A DNA stretch of 64,000 nt, taken from assembly GCF_025136295.1 (NCBI RefSeq), contig NZ_CP062788.1, forward strand, positions 372,001-436,000. Direction: 5' to 3'. The notes below the pieces were generated by a model. It saw nothing but the letters and a program-made list of their open reading frames with translations. It did not search any database and was not told the DNA's origin. The translations under genes were made by a program, and so were the position numbers. How positions within the stretch are numbered: the stretch's first letter is position 1; each line of letters starts with the position of its first letter. Below, piece after piece: positions 9,394-18,237 of the stretch. The stretch comes from Aestuariispira ectoiniformans. GTDB taxonomy: Bacteria > Pseudomonadota > Alphaproteobacteria > UBA8366 > Aestuariispiraceae.

Positions 9394-9450
9394 TAACCCC
9401 GACTACTCTGAAAATTTAATCCGGCTCTGAACCCTGTAAGGAGATATCTC

Positions 9451-10530
9451 ATGCCGCTCGTGCCGCGACCGGGAATTGAAAAAGCCCCGCTTTACATTCC
9501 GGGAAGCCATTCTGTCGAAGGCATTGCCGACCCTGCAATTCTCTCTGCCAACGAGAATCCGCACGGCGCAAGCCCTTTGGCACGCGAAGCCTATATGAAG
9601 GCCGCCGCGAGCATGCAACGATACCCCGACGGGGGAGCCACAGAATTACGCAATGCGATTGCCACCCGCAACGGGTTGGACCCGGACCGCATCGTCTGCG
9701 GTGCCGGATCGGACGAGATCATCACCATGCTGACCCGCATCTTCGCGGGTCCCGGCGATGAAGTGCTTTATTCGGAACACGGCTTTCTGATGTATCCGAT
9801 CAACGCGCTGCAGGTGGGGGCGACACCGGTCAAGGCGCCGGAAACCGACCTGCGCACCGATGTGGATGCCTTGCTGGCCCATGTGACGGACAAGACGAAG
9901 ATCGTCTTCGTTGCGAACCCGAACAACCCGACGGGCAGCTATCTGCCGACCGACGAGCTGCGCCGTCTGGCGAACGGGTTGCCGGAAAATGTCCTGCTGG
10001 TGATCGACGCGGCCTATGCGGAATATGTGGTCCGCAACGACTATACCGCAGGCCCGGACCTGGTGGATGAATTCCCCAACGTGGTCATGATGCGCACCTT
10101 CTCCAAGATCTATGGTCTGGCGGCGGTGCGTCTGGGCTGGTGCTATGCACAGCGTCCGGTGATCGACCTGATGAACCGGCTGCGCAGCCCGTTCAACCTG
10201 TCCACCACGGCCCAGGCCGCCGGGACCGCCGCCATGCAGGATATCGCCCACACCGAAAAGGCCATTGCCCATAACAGCCAGTGGCTCAGCTATCTGAGCG
10301 AAGAGCTGAAAAAGCTGGGCATCGAAGTGCCGCCGTCGGTGGGCAACTTCCTGATCGCCGGTTTCGGGACCAAGGAGACCGCGGACGCGGCCTATGCCTT
10401 CCTGAAACAGCGTGGCGTGATCGCCCGTCAGATGGGTGGCTATGGCCTGGCGGATTATATCCGCATCACCATCGGTCTGGAAAAGGACTGCCGGTTATGC
10501 GTCGACATATTGAAAGATTTCAAGGGATAG
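9451..10530 (+). CDS. hisC: HisC-family aminotransferase (histidinol-phosphate / aromatic)
   Basis: 359-residue fold-type I PLP aminotransferase of the HisC subfamily. Visible signatures are NENPHG near residue 35, NPNNPTG at about 156-162, the D-x-AYAEY segment, and the PLP-binding lysine K219 in TFSKIYGLAAVRLGW. AAGGAG stands just upstream of the ATG. The gene sits between chorismate mutase and prephenate dehydrogenase, 8 bp before the latter, so transamination of prephenate, phenylpyruvate or 4-hydroxyphenylpyruvate is at least as likely as histidinol phosphate; HisC enzymes are known to be dual in several bacteria. The gene symbol refers to the family only. Confidence 0.88.
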   Translation: MPLVPRPGIEKAPLYIPGSHSVEGIADPAILSANENPHGASPLAREAYMKAAASMQRYPDGGATELRNAIATRNGLDPDRIVCGAGSDEIITMLTRIFAGPGDEVLYSEHGFLMYPINALQVGATPVKAPETDLRTDVDALLAHVTDKTKIVFVANPNNPTGSYLPTDELRRLANGLPENVLLVIDAAYAEYVVRNDYTAGPDLVDEFPNVVMMRTFSKIYGLAAVRLGWCYAQRPVIDLMNRLRSPFNLSTTAQAAGTAAMQDIAHTEKAIAHNSQWLSYLSEELKKLGIEVPPSVGNFLIAGFGTKETADAAYAFLKQRGVIARQMGGYGLADYIRITIGLEKDCRLCVDILKDFKG

Positions 10531-10537
10531 ACGACCC

Positions 10538-11506
10538 ATGTCACCCCAATTTGAAAAAGTAACGCTGATCGGGCTTGGCCTGATCGGCTCCTCGCTCGCC
10601 TGGGCCATGAAACGTGGTGGTCTGGCCGGGCATATCGCAGGCGCGGCCCGCAGTGCGGAAACCCGTGCCAAATCTCTGGAACTGGGCTTTGTGGACAGCG
10701 TATCCGACGATATGGCCGAGGCCGTCAAGGATGCCGACCTGGTCGTGATCTGCACGCCTCTGTCCGCCTATACCGCCGTTGCCCGGGCCATCGCCCCGCA
10801 TCTGAAGGATGGCGCGATCGTCTCCGATGTCGGCTCCTGCAAGCGCAGCGCCATCGACGATGTGCAGCAATATCTGCCGGACCATGCCCATTTCGTCGCC
10901 GCCCACCCGATTGCCGGCACGGAAAACTCCGGCCCGGAAGCGGGTTTTGCCGAACTCTTCGACGGACGTTACCTGATCATTACGCCAACGTCGGGGACGG
11001 ACGGGAAGGCCCTGGAACGGGTCAAGCGGCTTTGGGAAACGATTGGCGCGATTGTGGAGATCATGTCACCGGAACATCATGACCGGGTCTTCGCCATCAC
11101 CTCCCATCTGCCGCATCTGATCGCCTACACCATTGTCGGCACGGTCGCGGACCTGGAGCATCAGCTCGCCCGCGAACATGTGACCGACGAGGCACTGGTG
11201 CGCACCAACGAGGTTGTCCGCTTTTCCGGCAGTGGCTTCCGCGATTTCACCCGGATCGCAGGTTCCGACCCGACCATGTGGCGGGACGTGTTCCTGAAAA
11301 ACCGGGAGGCAACGCTGGAAATGCTGGGCCGCTTTACCGAGGACCTGGTCGCCCTGCAGCGGGCCATCCGCTGGGGCGAGGGGGAAAAGCTGCATGACTG
11401 GTTTACGCGCACCCGCGAAGTACGCCGGAAGGTCCTGACGGAACCCGCCCGCGCCCCGCAGGTGGACTGGAAAGAAAACCAGAAAACCAGCTCGGATTCC
11501 GACTAG
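10538..11506 (+). CDS. tyrA: Prephenate/arogenate dehydrogenase
   Basis: 322-residue NAD(P)-dependent dehydrogenase making 4-hydroxyphenylpyruvate from prephenate, or tyrosine from arogenate. The N-terminal Rossmann motif LIGLGLIGSSLAWAMK (residues 10-25) is clear, followed by DVGSCKRSAI and the active-site block AAHPIAGTENSGPEAGF. The length matches the monofunctional TyrA/TyrC enzymes. It is the third gene of the aromatic amino acid cluster and follows hisC by 8 bp. It converges with the DUF2125 gene, 24 bp away. Confidence 0.92.
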   Translation: MSPQFEKVTLIGLGLIGSSLAWAMKRGGLAGHIAGAARSAETRAKSLELGFVDSVSDDMAEAVKDADLVVICTPLSAYTAVARAIAPHLKDGAIVSDVGSCKRSAIDDVQQYLPDHAHFVAAHPIAGTENSGPEAGFAELFDGRYLIITPTSGTDGKALERVKRLWETIGAIVEIMSPEHHDRVFAITSHLPHLIAYTIVGTVADLEHQLAREHVTDEALVRTNEVVRFSGSGFRDFTRIAGSDPTMWRDVFLKNREATLEMLGRFTEDLVALQRAIRWGEGEKLHDWFTRTREVRRKVLTEPARAPQVDWKENQKTSSDSD

Positions 11507-11530
11507 GAACCTGTTCGGGCGGGTATGCGC

Positions 11531-12715
11531 CTATTGAGCGGCTGGGGCTTTCGGCGGCCCCAGCTCCTCCACCACCACCGGCGCTGTGGGCACCGGCGTG
11601 ATCTTGTCGCCTGCGGGCGGCATCAGTTCCTTCGGCACCGGCCCACGATCCGCCTCCTCGGGGGGTGGAGATATCCTGACCGGCGCTTTCGCCGGCGCGA
11701 ATACCGGCGGGATGGAGGCCAGTTGCAGCGGCCCCAAAAGCAGATTTCCCTGTTGCAGAACGATCGGGATATCCGCAGCAGGCCGCCCGTCTGCGGTTTT
11801 GCCAAAGGAGAACAGCCGCGCGCCGGCGGCGGCCAGCCGGGCCACCTTTTTCTCAATCAGACCGCGCGCACCGAATTCCTCCAGGGTTTCCGCCAGACCG
11901 GCCACCTGCCCGTCCAGCTTGCCATCCAGCCGCAGGTCCTTGTCCAGCGCCAGACGGCCCTGTCCCTGCAGGCCAAGCGTGCCCCATTCCACCTTCAGCC
12001 AGTTGATATCCAGTCGCCCGCCATTGGCCTGCCAGCGTGTCAGGCTGTCCTGCAGGTCCGATTGCGGGAAAGGCTCGACGATATTGATCTTCGCCTGAAA
12101 TTCCTTCAGCCCCCGGCCCAGGGGGTTGTCCCAGGCTTTCGGCAGGATCAGTTTGGTCACCTTGGTCCGCAGGCTGGCGGCAAGGTCACCACCGGCGGCA
12201 AGCTGGTCCACATTCAAATAAAGATAGTCGGCGCGGACATGCTCATCCAGCATCGGTGCCGCCCCGTCCAGCTTCACCAGTTCCAGTTCCACCCCGGAAA
12301 GCTGCCCCTGAAGGTCGAAATGGGTCAGGACATCCGCGCGATCCGCCGAGAGAACCATATCGACCATGCGCCCGTCCAGCGGCAGGCTAAGCCCCTGTTC
12401 ACCACGAAGCGATCCGCGGAAGTTCAACGGCTTCCAGGGCTGGGCGGAAAGTTCGACCTGTTGCCCCTGCCAATGCCAGTTCTGTTTGGAATCAGTCACC
12501 GCAACCGACGGGAAGGTCACGCGGATGATGCCCGGAAAACCGGTGACGGCCGGCTCCGCATAGTGCACATCCACCGCCTCGCTGCGCCAGCCGTCGAGCT
12601 GTTCTTCGGCAAAGGCGGCAAGCTTCTGCGCGCCCCAGAACCAATAGCCGGTATAGGCGGCCAGTGTCGCGGCGGAGACCAGAATGATAATCCAGAACGG
12701 GCGATTGCTTTTCAT
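11531..12715 (-). CDS. DUF2125 membrane-anchored protein
   Basis: 394-residue protein of the DUF2125 family found mainly in alphaproteobacteria. It begins with a cytoplasmic KSNRPF and one N-terminal membrane segment (WIIILVSAATLAAYTGYWFW, residues 7-26), followed by a long periplasmic domain rich in beta-strand patterns with repeated DLQGQL/KLDGQV-like motifs, reminiscent of AsmA/TamB-type lipid-transfer proteins, and a proline-rich tail (FAPAKAPVRISPPPEEADRG). The start at 12715 is chosen because the membrane segment follows at once; the Shine-Dalgarno is weak. Function unknown; a role at the envelope is inferred from topology only. Confidence 0.8.
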   Translation of the reverse strand: MKSNRPFWIIILVSAATLAAYTGYWFWGAQKLAAFAEEQLDGWRSEAVDVHYAEPAVTGFPGIIRVTFPSVAVTDSKQNWHWQGQQVELSAQPWKPLNFRGSLRGEQGLSLPLDGRMVDMVLSADRADVLTHFDLQGQLSGVELELVKLDGAAPMLDEHVRADYLYLNVDQLAAGGDLAASLRTKVTKLILPKAWDNPLGRGLKEFQAKINIVEPFPQSDLQDSLTRWQANGGRLDINWLKVEWGTLGLQGQGRLALDKDLRLDGKLDGQVAGLAETLEEFGARGLIEKKVARLAAAGARLFSFGKTADGRPAADIPIVLQQGNLLLGPLQLASIPPVFAPAKAPVRISPPPEEADRGPVPKELMPPAGDKITPVPTAPVVVEELGPPKAPAAQ

Positions 12716-12828
12716 GGCATCTCTGTACCACCAACCCCGGCCAAGACCAACCTGCAATGGGATTAATTCGACAAGGCGGCTTCTCTGTCGTATGAGAGGG
12801 CAGACAACAATCAGCAGGGGGAATAGCC

Positions 12829-13236
12829 ATGACGGGGAAACATTCAGGATCGTGCCTGTGCGGCGGTGTCACGTTCGAAATTACCGGCGAGTTCAAGAAC
12901 TTCTTTCTCTGCCATTGCAACCGCTGCCGCAAGGGCACCGGCACGGTTCATGGCGCCAACCTCTTCGCCCAGCCGGCCGAGCTTACCTGGCTCAGCGGGG
13001 AGGATCAGGTCCGTGTCTACCACCTGCCCGGCACCCGCCATGCCAAAAGCTTCTGCACCACCTGCGGCTCGGCCCTGCCGGGGCGGGATGCGGCAAGCGG
13101 ACTTGTGGTCGCGCCCGCAGGCAGCCTGGACAGCCCGGTTACAATCGAACCCAGCGCCCACATCATGATGGCCGACAAGGCCGACTGGGAAGAGGCCCTG
13201 AAAGACGCGCCCCAATTCGACAAATACCCGGAATAG
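12829..13236 (+). CDS. Gfa/CENP-V family zinc protein
   Basis: 135-residue member of the glutathione-dependent formaldehyde-activating enzyme (Gfa)/CENP-V fold. The expected zinc-binding cysteines are all visible: CLCGGV at residues 7-11, CHCNRCRKGTG around 29-38, and FCTTCGSALPG around 82-91. Family members are often called S-(hydroxymethyl)glutathione synthase, but most have no proven activity. GGGGG is positioned before the ATG. It stands alone, divergent from DUF2125 and convergent with the LysR gene. Confidence 0.85.
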   Translation: MTGKHSGSCLCGGVTFEITGEFKNFFLCHCNRCRKGTGTVHGANLFAQPAELTWLSGEDQVRVYHLPGTRHAKSFCTTCGSALPGRDAASGLVVAPAGSLDSPVTIEPSAHIMMADKADWEEALKDAPQFDKYPE

Positions 13237-13261
13237 AAAGCGCGACGGCAACAACGCGCGC

Positions 13262-14158
13262 CTACGAAGAACAGGTTTCCCTCAGCCAGTTTCGGAACAG
13301 CCGGGCGGCGGGCGAGAGGGTCCGCGCGCGGGAATGGACCAGATAGTCGTGAAAGCCGGTCTCAAAGACAAATTCACCGACCGGCACCAGCGCACCGGAT
13401 GCCAGAAGATCGCCAATCATGAATTCCCAGCCCAGCGCCACGCCCAGCCCTTCCTGCGCCGCATTCAGCGTCAGGGTTACCTGATTCAGGGTCAGGGCCT
13501 TGCCCGGCGGCGCGTAATCGACCCCGAAATGCCGGAACCAACTGGGCCAGTCCAGGCAGTTCCAGGCACGGGAATCCAACTGAATCAGAGGTAACCCGGT
13601 CAGGTCTTCGACCTTGTGGACCGGCGGCAGGTCAAAATCGCTGGCCGCGATGGGGCGAATGCGCTCTGCAAAAAGTGGTGCCGCCTCCAGGCCGCCCCAG
13701 TTGCCCGCACCATAGAGAATGCCGAAATCATGCTCGATCACGCTGTATTCGTCGATCGCATTGCTGGCATGGATATGGACCATGATCTCTGGATGGACGC
13801 GGTTGAATTGGACCAGCCGGTTGAACAGCCAGTAATGGGCCACGGCCTGCGTCGCAATGATCGAGACAACCGGTTGGTCCCGCCCCGCCTCGAGCCGGGA
13901 CAATGTCGCCCCCAGTTCATGCAGGAGCGGCCGCACCGTTTCCAACAACTCCCGCCCGGCCACGGTCAGAACAAGCCCGCGGGGATGACGCTCGAACAGG
14001 GCAACCTGCAACCGGTCCTCCAGGGCGCGGATCTGTTTGCTGACGGCCCCCTGGGTCAACGATAAATCCCGCGCGGCAGAACTGACCTGGCCATAGCGGG
14101 CCACCGCCTCGAAGGCCACGAGCAATTCCGTAGGGGGAAGTCGGCGCAGGTTATACAT
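13262..14158 (-). CDS. LysR-family regulator, AmpR/GcvA type
   Basis: 298-residue LysR-type transcriptional regulator. The N-terminal winged helix-turn-helix is clear (SSAARDLSLTQGAVSKQIRALEDRLQVALFER, about residues 25-56), starting with the AmpR/GcvA-like LRRLPPTELLVAFEAVARYG. The effector domain follows from about residue 90. It is divergent from a class A beta-lactamase, the classical ampR-bla arrangement, and two T-N11-A boxes lie in the shared intergenic region, one 22 bp before its own start. It probably controls both genes; cell-wall fragments would be the expected effector by analogy with AmpR, which is inference. Confidence 0.88.
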   Translation of the reverse strand: MYNLRRLPPTELLVAFEAVARYGQVSSAARDLSLTQGAVSKQIRALEDRLQVALFERHPRGLVLTVAGRELLETVRPLLHELGATLSRLEAGRDQPVVSIIATQAVAHYWLFNRLVQFNRVHPEIMVHIHASNAIDEYSVIEHDFGILYGAGNWGGLEAAPLFAERIRPIAASDFDLPPVHKVEDLTGLPLIQLDSRAWNCLDWPSWFRHFGVDYAPPGKALTLNQVTLTLNAAQEGLGVALGWEFMIGDLLASGALVPVGEFVFETGFHDYLVHSRARTLSPAARLFRNWLRETCSS

Positions 14159-14179
14159 GGTCGAAACCGGTTATTTGAT

Positions 14180-14258
14180 ATTCCAAAATGGATACCATTT
14201 ATCTGAATTTATCACCAGCTTAAGGCCATTAATTAACATCGATATTCCCACATGGAAT
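14180..14258. promoter_or_regulatory. Two LysR-type boxes between LysR and beta-lactamase genes
   Basis: Two copies of an imperfect inverted repeat, ATTCC-N5-GGATA at 14180-14194 and the perfect ATTCC-N5-GGAAT at 14244-14258, share the T-N11-A form of LysR binding sites. Their axes are 64 bp apart. The first is next to the LysR start, the second upstream of bla. Confidence 0.6.
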
Positions 14259-14402
14259 GATCATGGACGAACTTTCCATAGGCACGGCGGTCACTGTTTC
14301 CTAATGTCAGCCCTGTGACACCTTTCTGCCCAAATGATCGTCTATCCGAATGCCACGCGTCAGCGGAACCCGCAGTTAAAACAAGCGAAAACGGATAAAA
14401 GA

Positions 14403-15281
14403 ATGAAACGGACAACCCGAAAACTGGCACATCTGGCGATCCTGGGCAGTGCATTTTTCCTTACAGGCCTATCCGCCGGCCAGGCGCAGGAACTGAACGC
14501 CGCGGCGGCAAAATGGGAAGACAAGCTGGACGCACGGATCGGCGTGGAACTGCGTGAAATCAGCTCCGGCTGGGCCTTGGAGCATCGCGCGGATGAACGC
14601 TTTCCAATGTCCAGCACCTTCAAGGTTCTGCTTTGCGGAGCGGTATTGGCGCGCGTGGACGCAAGCGAGGAAGACCTGACCCGGCGGATCACCTACACCA
14701 AGGGGGACCTGGTCACCTATTCCCCGGTAACGAAAGAACATGTGGAAGACGGTATGACCATTGGTGAGCTTTGTGAGGCGACACTCACCACCAGCGACAA
14801 CACGGCGGGCAACCTGCTGTTAAACAGCATTGGCGGCCCCAAGGGCCTCACCGCCTTCCTGCGCAGCATCGGCGATGACACCACGCGCCTGGACCGCTGG
14901 GAAACCGCACTGAACGAAAGCACGCCGGGGGACGAACGGGACACGACCACGCCCGCAGCGATGGTGAAAACCCTCAACACGCTTTTGTTTGCCGACGTCC
15001 TGCGCCCGGAATCCTCAGCCCGGCTGCGCGGCTGGATGATTGACGACAAGGTCGCGGATGCTCTGATCCGGGCAAACCTGCCGGACGGCTGGGTAATCGG
15101 TGACAAGACCGGCGCGGGCGGTCATGGATCACGCGGGATTACGGCCTTCCTACAGGATGAAAATGGCCGGACCTATCTGGCGGCCATCTATCTGACCGAC
15201 AGCAAGGCGGATTTTCCCCTGCGCAACAAGGTGGTGGCCGAAATCGGCAAGGCGATGATCGACGAGATCGCCGCACGATAG
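14403..15281 (+). CDS. bla: Class A beta-lactamase
   Basis: 292-residue serine beta-lactamase, secreted to the periplasm to hydrolyse penicillins and possibly cephalosporins. All class A elements are present: signal peptide ending ...GLSAGQAQ, S71-T-F-K74, S131-D-N, E167 with following LN (ETALN), and K235-T-G. C78 and C124 correspond to the TEM-type disulfide pair. The ATG at 14403 is preferred over 14334 because the signal peptide starts there. It is divergent from an AmpR-like regulator. The spectrum cannot be told from the sequence; there is no Cys pair of the carbapenemase KPC type that I can assign. Confidence 0.93.
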   Translation: MKRTTRKLAHLAILGSAFFLTGLSAGQAQELNAAAAKWEDKLDARIGVELREISSGWALEHRADERFPMSSTFKVLLCGAVLARVDASEEDLTRRITYTKGDLVTYSPVTKEHVEDGMTIGELCEATLTTSDNTAGNLLLNSIGGPKGLTAFLRSIGDDTTRLDRWETALNESTPGDERDTTTPAAMVKTLNTLLFADVLRPESSARLRGWMIDDKVADALIRANLPDGWVIGDKTGAGGHGSRGITAFLQDENGRTYLAAIYLTDSKADFPLRNKVVAEIGKAMIDEIAAR

Positions 15282-15321
15282 CCGCCCCGGTCTGTTCAGC
15301 CTGTTTGGGAGCGAGGCAAAG

Positions 15322-16127
15322 ATGATGACACAGAAATCCGCATTGTCAGTGGGGCTTGTCCCGCTTCATCGGTTCACCCTGGCCCCCTTTGCCTCCTTCC
15401 TGGACGTCTTGCGCCTGGCCGCAGACAAGGGCGATCGCAGCGAACAGCGCAATTGCAACTGGACCGTTACCGCGCCAGGCGCCAGCATGGTGACCTCCAG
15501 TTCCGGCGTGCGGATCGCAACCGACCGTCAGCCTCCCGACCCGCGCCAATTCGACTATATCGCCGTTTTCGGCGGACTGCTGGACGTCGGTACGGAAATC
15601 ACCCCGGAGATGCACGACTATCTGCGGCGCGCCGACGACATGGGCATCCCCCTGATCGGGGTGTGCACAGGCTCCTATGCATTGATGAGTGCGGGGCTGA
15701 TGAAGGAGCGGCGCTGTTGCGTGAACTGGTTCCATCACCGCGACTATCTCAAACTTTGTGACGATGAGATGCTGGAAACCGGGCAGCTTTTTCTGGAGGA
15801 CAGCGATCGCATCACCTGTGCGGGCGGAGCCGGGGCGGCGGATCTGGCACTTTGGCTTGTCGACCGCCATCTGGGCAAACGCTGGACACGGGCATCCATG
15901 AACTCATCCGCGACCTGCGTCTGGGACTCGCCCGCAACCTGATCATCAATACCCGCCAGTCAATCACCGACATCACCTATGAATGCGGCTTTTGCCATCA
16001 CGGCCATTTCCGCAACCTCTTCAGCCGCAAATACGGGATCACCCCGAAGAAATTGCGCAATGAGCGGAGAGACGACGGGGCGGAAGACCTGTCCAGCATG
16101 GGGGGGGGCAGACGGGTTTTGCGGTGA
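15322..16127 (+). pseudogene. Broken GlxA/AraC-type transcriptional regulator
   Basis: The first frame (15322-15942) encodes a DJ-1/PfpI-like sensor domain typical of GlxA regulators: FDYIAVFGGLL, GVCTGSYALMSAGLMKERRCCVNW, and the end DRITCAGGAGAADLALWLVDRHLG. The match then stops. The second frame (from about 15882 to 16127) resumes with DLRLGLARNLIINT and ITDITYECGFCHHGHFRNLFSRKYGITPKKLR, the second helix-turn-helix of an AraC domain. The linker and first helix-turn-helix, roughly 50 or more residues, are missing, and the frame is shifted. This is best read as an internal deletion with frameshift, not a sequencing slip. It lies directly before the Fic gene. Confidence 0.75.
16100..16108 (+). 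repeat. G9 homopolymer at AraC/Fic junction
   Basis: Nine consecutive G residues lie in the tail of the broken AraC gene, 16 bp before the GTG of the Fic gene. One extra G would place the AraC tail in the Fic reading frame, which is open across this region. Such tracts are prone to slipped-strand change. Confidence 0.6.
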
Positions 16128-17197
16128 ATAGCACAGATAATCACCGCATGATTTGCGGTTATTATCTTGGCTTTGAGTTAAAGCGAGAGGCCAATCTCAG
16201 CGCTCTGACCAACGATGTGGTGAAATCCTCCGCGATTGAAGGTGAGGCCTTAAACCCGGAGGAGGTTCGTTCGTCCATTGCCCGTCGCCTGGGCATCGAC
16301 ATTGCCGGGCTCGTCCCCGCCAGCCGCGATGTGGAAGGCACTGTTGAAATGATGCTGGATGCCACGCAGCAATTCTCGACTCCTCTGACACAAGACCGAT
16401 TGTTTGACTGGCATGCGGCCCTTTTCCCAACCGGGCGCAGCCGAATGCAGCGTATCGCAGCGGCTCAATGGCGACGCCCCGATGCTGGCCCCATGCAGGT
16501 GGTTTCCGGCCCGATCGGCCATGAGACAATTCATTTTGAAGCGCCGCATGCAGACCGGCTGGATAAGGAAATGCGGGCATTCCTCGCATGGTTCGACAAC
16601 GGCAAGGATATTGATCCTGTGCTCAAAGCCGGGATTGCCCATCTCTGGTTCGTAACGATCCACCCCTTCGACGACGGCAATGGCCGAATTGCCAGAGCAA
16701 TCGGCGACATGGCGCTGGCCCGTGCCGACGGGACATCGGATCGTTTCTACAGCCTTTCCACGCAGATCGATTCCGAGCGGAAGGACTACTACGACCAGTT
16801 AGAAAGGCAACAGCGAAGCGCCCCGGAAATCACCGGCTGGTTGGAATGGTTTCTGGACTGCCTCGGGGGCGCCCTTTCCAATGCGGAGGCAACACTAGGT
16901 AATGTGCTGTTCAAAGCGGCTCTTTGGGACAGGATCAATGAGAATCCCGTCAATGATCGCCAACGCCGGATCATCAACCGGATGCTGGCCCCCGATTTCA
17001 AAGGCTATATGAATACCTCCAAATACGCCAAGCTGGCGAAATGTTCAAACGACACAGCCCTGCGGGATATCCAGACGCTCAAAGAACGCGGCATCTTCAT
17101 TCAAAACCCGGGCGGCGGACGAAGCACCAGTTACAGACTGCCTGACAAGGTGGAGAAACCGATTGATGGATCCCGTTACCGTCCAGAAGAAAATTGA
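16124..17197 (+). CDS. Fic-domain protein (probable AMPylator), short N terminus
   Basis: 357-residue Fic protein. The active motif is complete at residues 180-191, HPFDDGNGRIAR, so transfer of AMP (or another phosphate-containing group) to a protein hydroxyl is expected. An N-terminal self-inhibitory motif is present (SSAIEGE, residues 35-41), making it a class II Fic protein, and the C terminus has a winged-helix-like segment (NTSKYAKLAKCSNDTALRDIQTLKERGIF). The GTG start at 16124 overlaps the stop of the broken AraC gene. Only ~34 residues precede the inhibitory motif, fewer than in most DUF4172-Fic proteins, so its 5' end may have been cut by the same deletion event. Confidence 0.85.
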   Translation: MNSTDNHRMICGYYLGFELKREANLSALTNDVVKSSAIEGEALNPEEVRSSIARRLGIDIAGLVPASRDVEGTVEMMLDATQQFSTPLTQDRLFDWHAALFPTGRSRMQRIAAAQWRRPDAGPMQVVSGPIGHETIHFEAPHADRLDKEMRAFLAWFDNGKDIDPVLKAGIAHLWFVTIHPFDDGNGRIARAIGDMALARADGTSDRFYSLSTQIDSERKDYYDQLERQQRSAPEITGWLEWFLDCLGGALSNAEATLGNVLFKAALWDRINENPVNDRQRRIINRMLAPDFKGYMNTSKYAKLAKCSNDTALRDIQTLKERGIFIQNPGGGRSTSYRLPDKVEKPIDGSRYRPEEN

Positions 17198-17255
17198 GAG
17201 TGCCTATCCGAAATGTCCTTTAATTATGAGTAAGGCAAATATGCGAACTACTCCC

Positions 17256-17280
17256 AAAAAAAACCGCCCTCGCAGGCGGC
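17256..17280 (-). terminator. Rho-independent terminator after cheZ
   Basis: On the minus strand CCGCC and GGCGG form a short GC stem (17264-17279) followed by eight U residues. It is 29 bp beyond the cheZ stop codon and also lies downstream of fic on the other strand. Confidence 0.75.
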
Positions 17281-17308
17281 TTTCCTAGTTCCGAAAATCG
17301 CCTGAAAT

Positions 17309-18097
17309 CTAATCGAACAGGGCGTCGATGTCGTCCTGGCTGATGCGTTCTTCGGGCAGGGCCGGGCCGTGCATGGGTTCGCCGGCGTCGGCAGGCGGGG
17401 CTGCCTCTTCCGGGAGGAGGCCCTTGAACAGCTCGCTGCCGCCCCAGATTTCCATCATCTTCTTGATGCGCTCGTCGATGAAATTCATCGTGTTGACGAC
17501 TTTGGTGATGCGCTGGCCGGTGATGTCCTGGAAGTTGCAGGCCTCGAATATGTTGATCACCTGCTCGCTCAACTCGTCCAGGATGGCGGCGTCGCCCTCC
17601 TCCAGAGACAGGTCGGCGCGCATGCGATTGCCCAGGTCCTCGATGGTCTCTGCCGCCTGGATGATACTGTCGGTGGCCGCCTCGGTATCCTTGACCACCG
17701 CGCCCAGTTCCAGGCTGGCGGCAAAAATCTTATCCTTGTCCGCCTCGTTATTCGCCAGCATGGCGATTTCTTTTTTGGTCTCGTCGATTGCGTCCGACAG
17801 TTCCTGGAGGTCCCGGCGCAGGTTGGCAGCCTCCGCCACCTGGCTTTTATATTCCTCCATCACGCCGGAATCCATCTGGCCGCCGCCGACCTTTTCGGCG
17901 ATCTTTTCTTCCAGATGCCCCAGTTTTTCAAGGTCCTGACGCAACAGGTCGATGGCTTCCATCGTCTCCTGATGACGTTCTTCCGCGCGGGCGTCGCCTC
18001 CGGTGGCCAATGAGCCGCCCTCGTCTCCCGCCTTCATGGCCGAGCCACGACTGCGTTCAATTGTAAATTTTTTTCTGTTGTGCGCGTTTTGAGCCAA
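17309..18097 (-). CDS. cheZ: Protein phosphatase CheZ
   Basis: 262-residue chemotaxis phosphatase that dephosphorylates CheY-P. The long helical hairpin is evident, and the catalytic D-x3-Q motif is visible as D191 and Q195 in NFQDITGQRITKVV. The C-terminal CheY-binding peptide is also intact (ISQDDIDALFD). CheZ is uncommon in alphaproteobacteria and fits a Rhodospirillales-like host. It lies 140 bp after ccmI on the same strand with its own terminator; no other che genes are in the window, so the link to the ccm cluster seems positional only. MAQNAH at 18097 is taken as start; the Met at residue 21 is possible. Confidence 0.93.
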   Translation of the reverse strand: MAQNAHNRKKFTIERSRGSAMKAGDEGGSLATGGDARAEERHQETMEAIDLLRQDLEKLGHLEEKIAEKVGGGQMDSGVMEEYKSQVAEAANLRRDLQELSDAIDETKKEIAMLANNEADKDKIFAASLELGAVVKDTEAATDSIIQAAETIEDLGNRMRADLSLEEGDAAILDELSEQVINIFEACNFQDITGQRITKVVNTMNFIDERIKKMMEIWGGSELFKGLLPEEAAPPADAGEPMHGPALPEERISQDDIDALFD

Positions 18098-18237
18098 TCG
18101 TCATCTCCCGACCAAAACCAATACTGCGCCCCCCTCATTCGTATTTCAGCAGCAAATCCGGTGATCACCTTACTACAGTCCTACGCGGAAATGGTTAAAA
18201 AACGAAGTAGATTTTAGGTAACTCAGGTATGGTCGGC

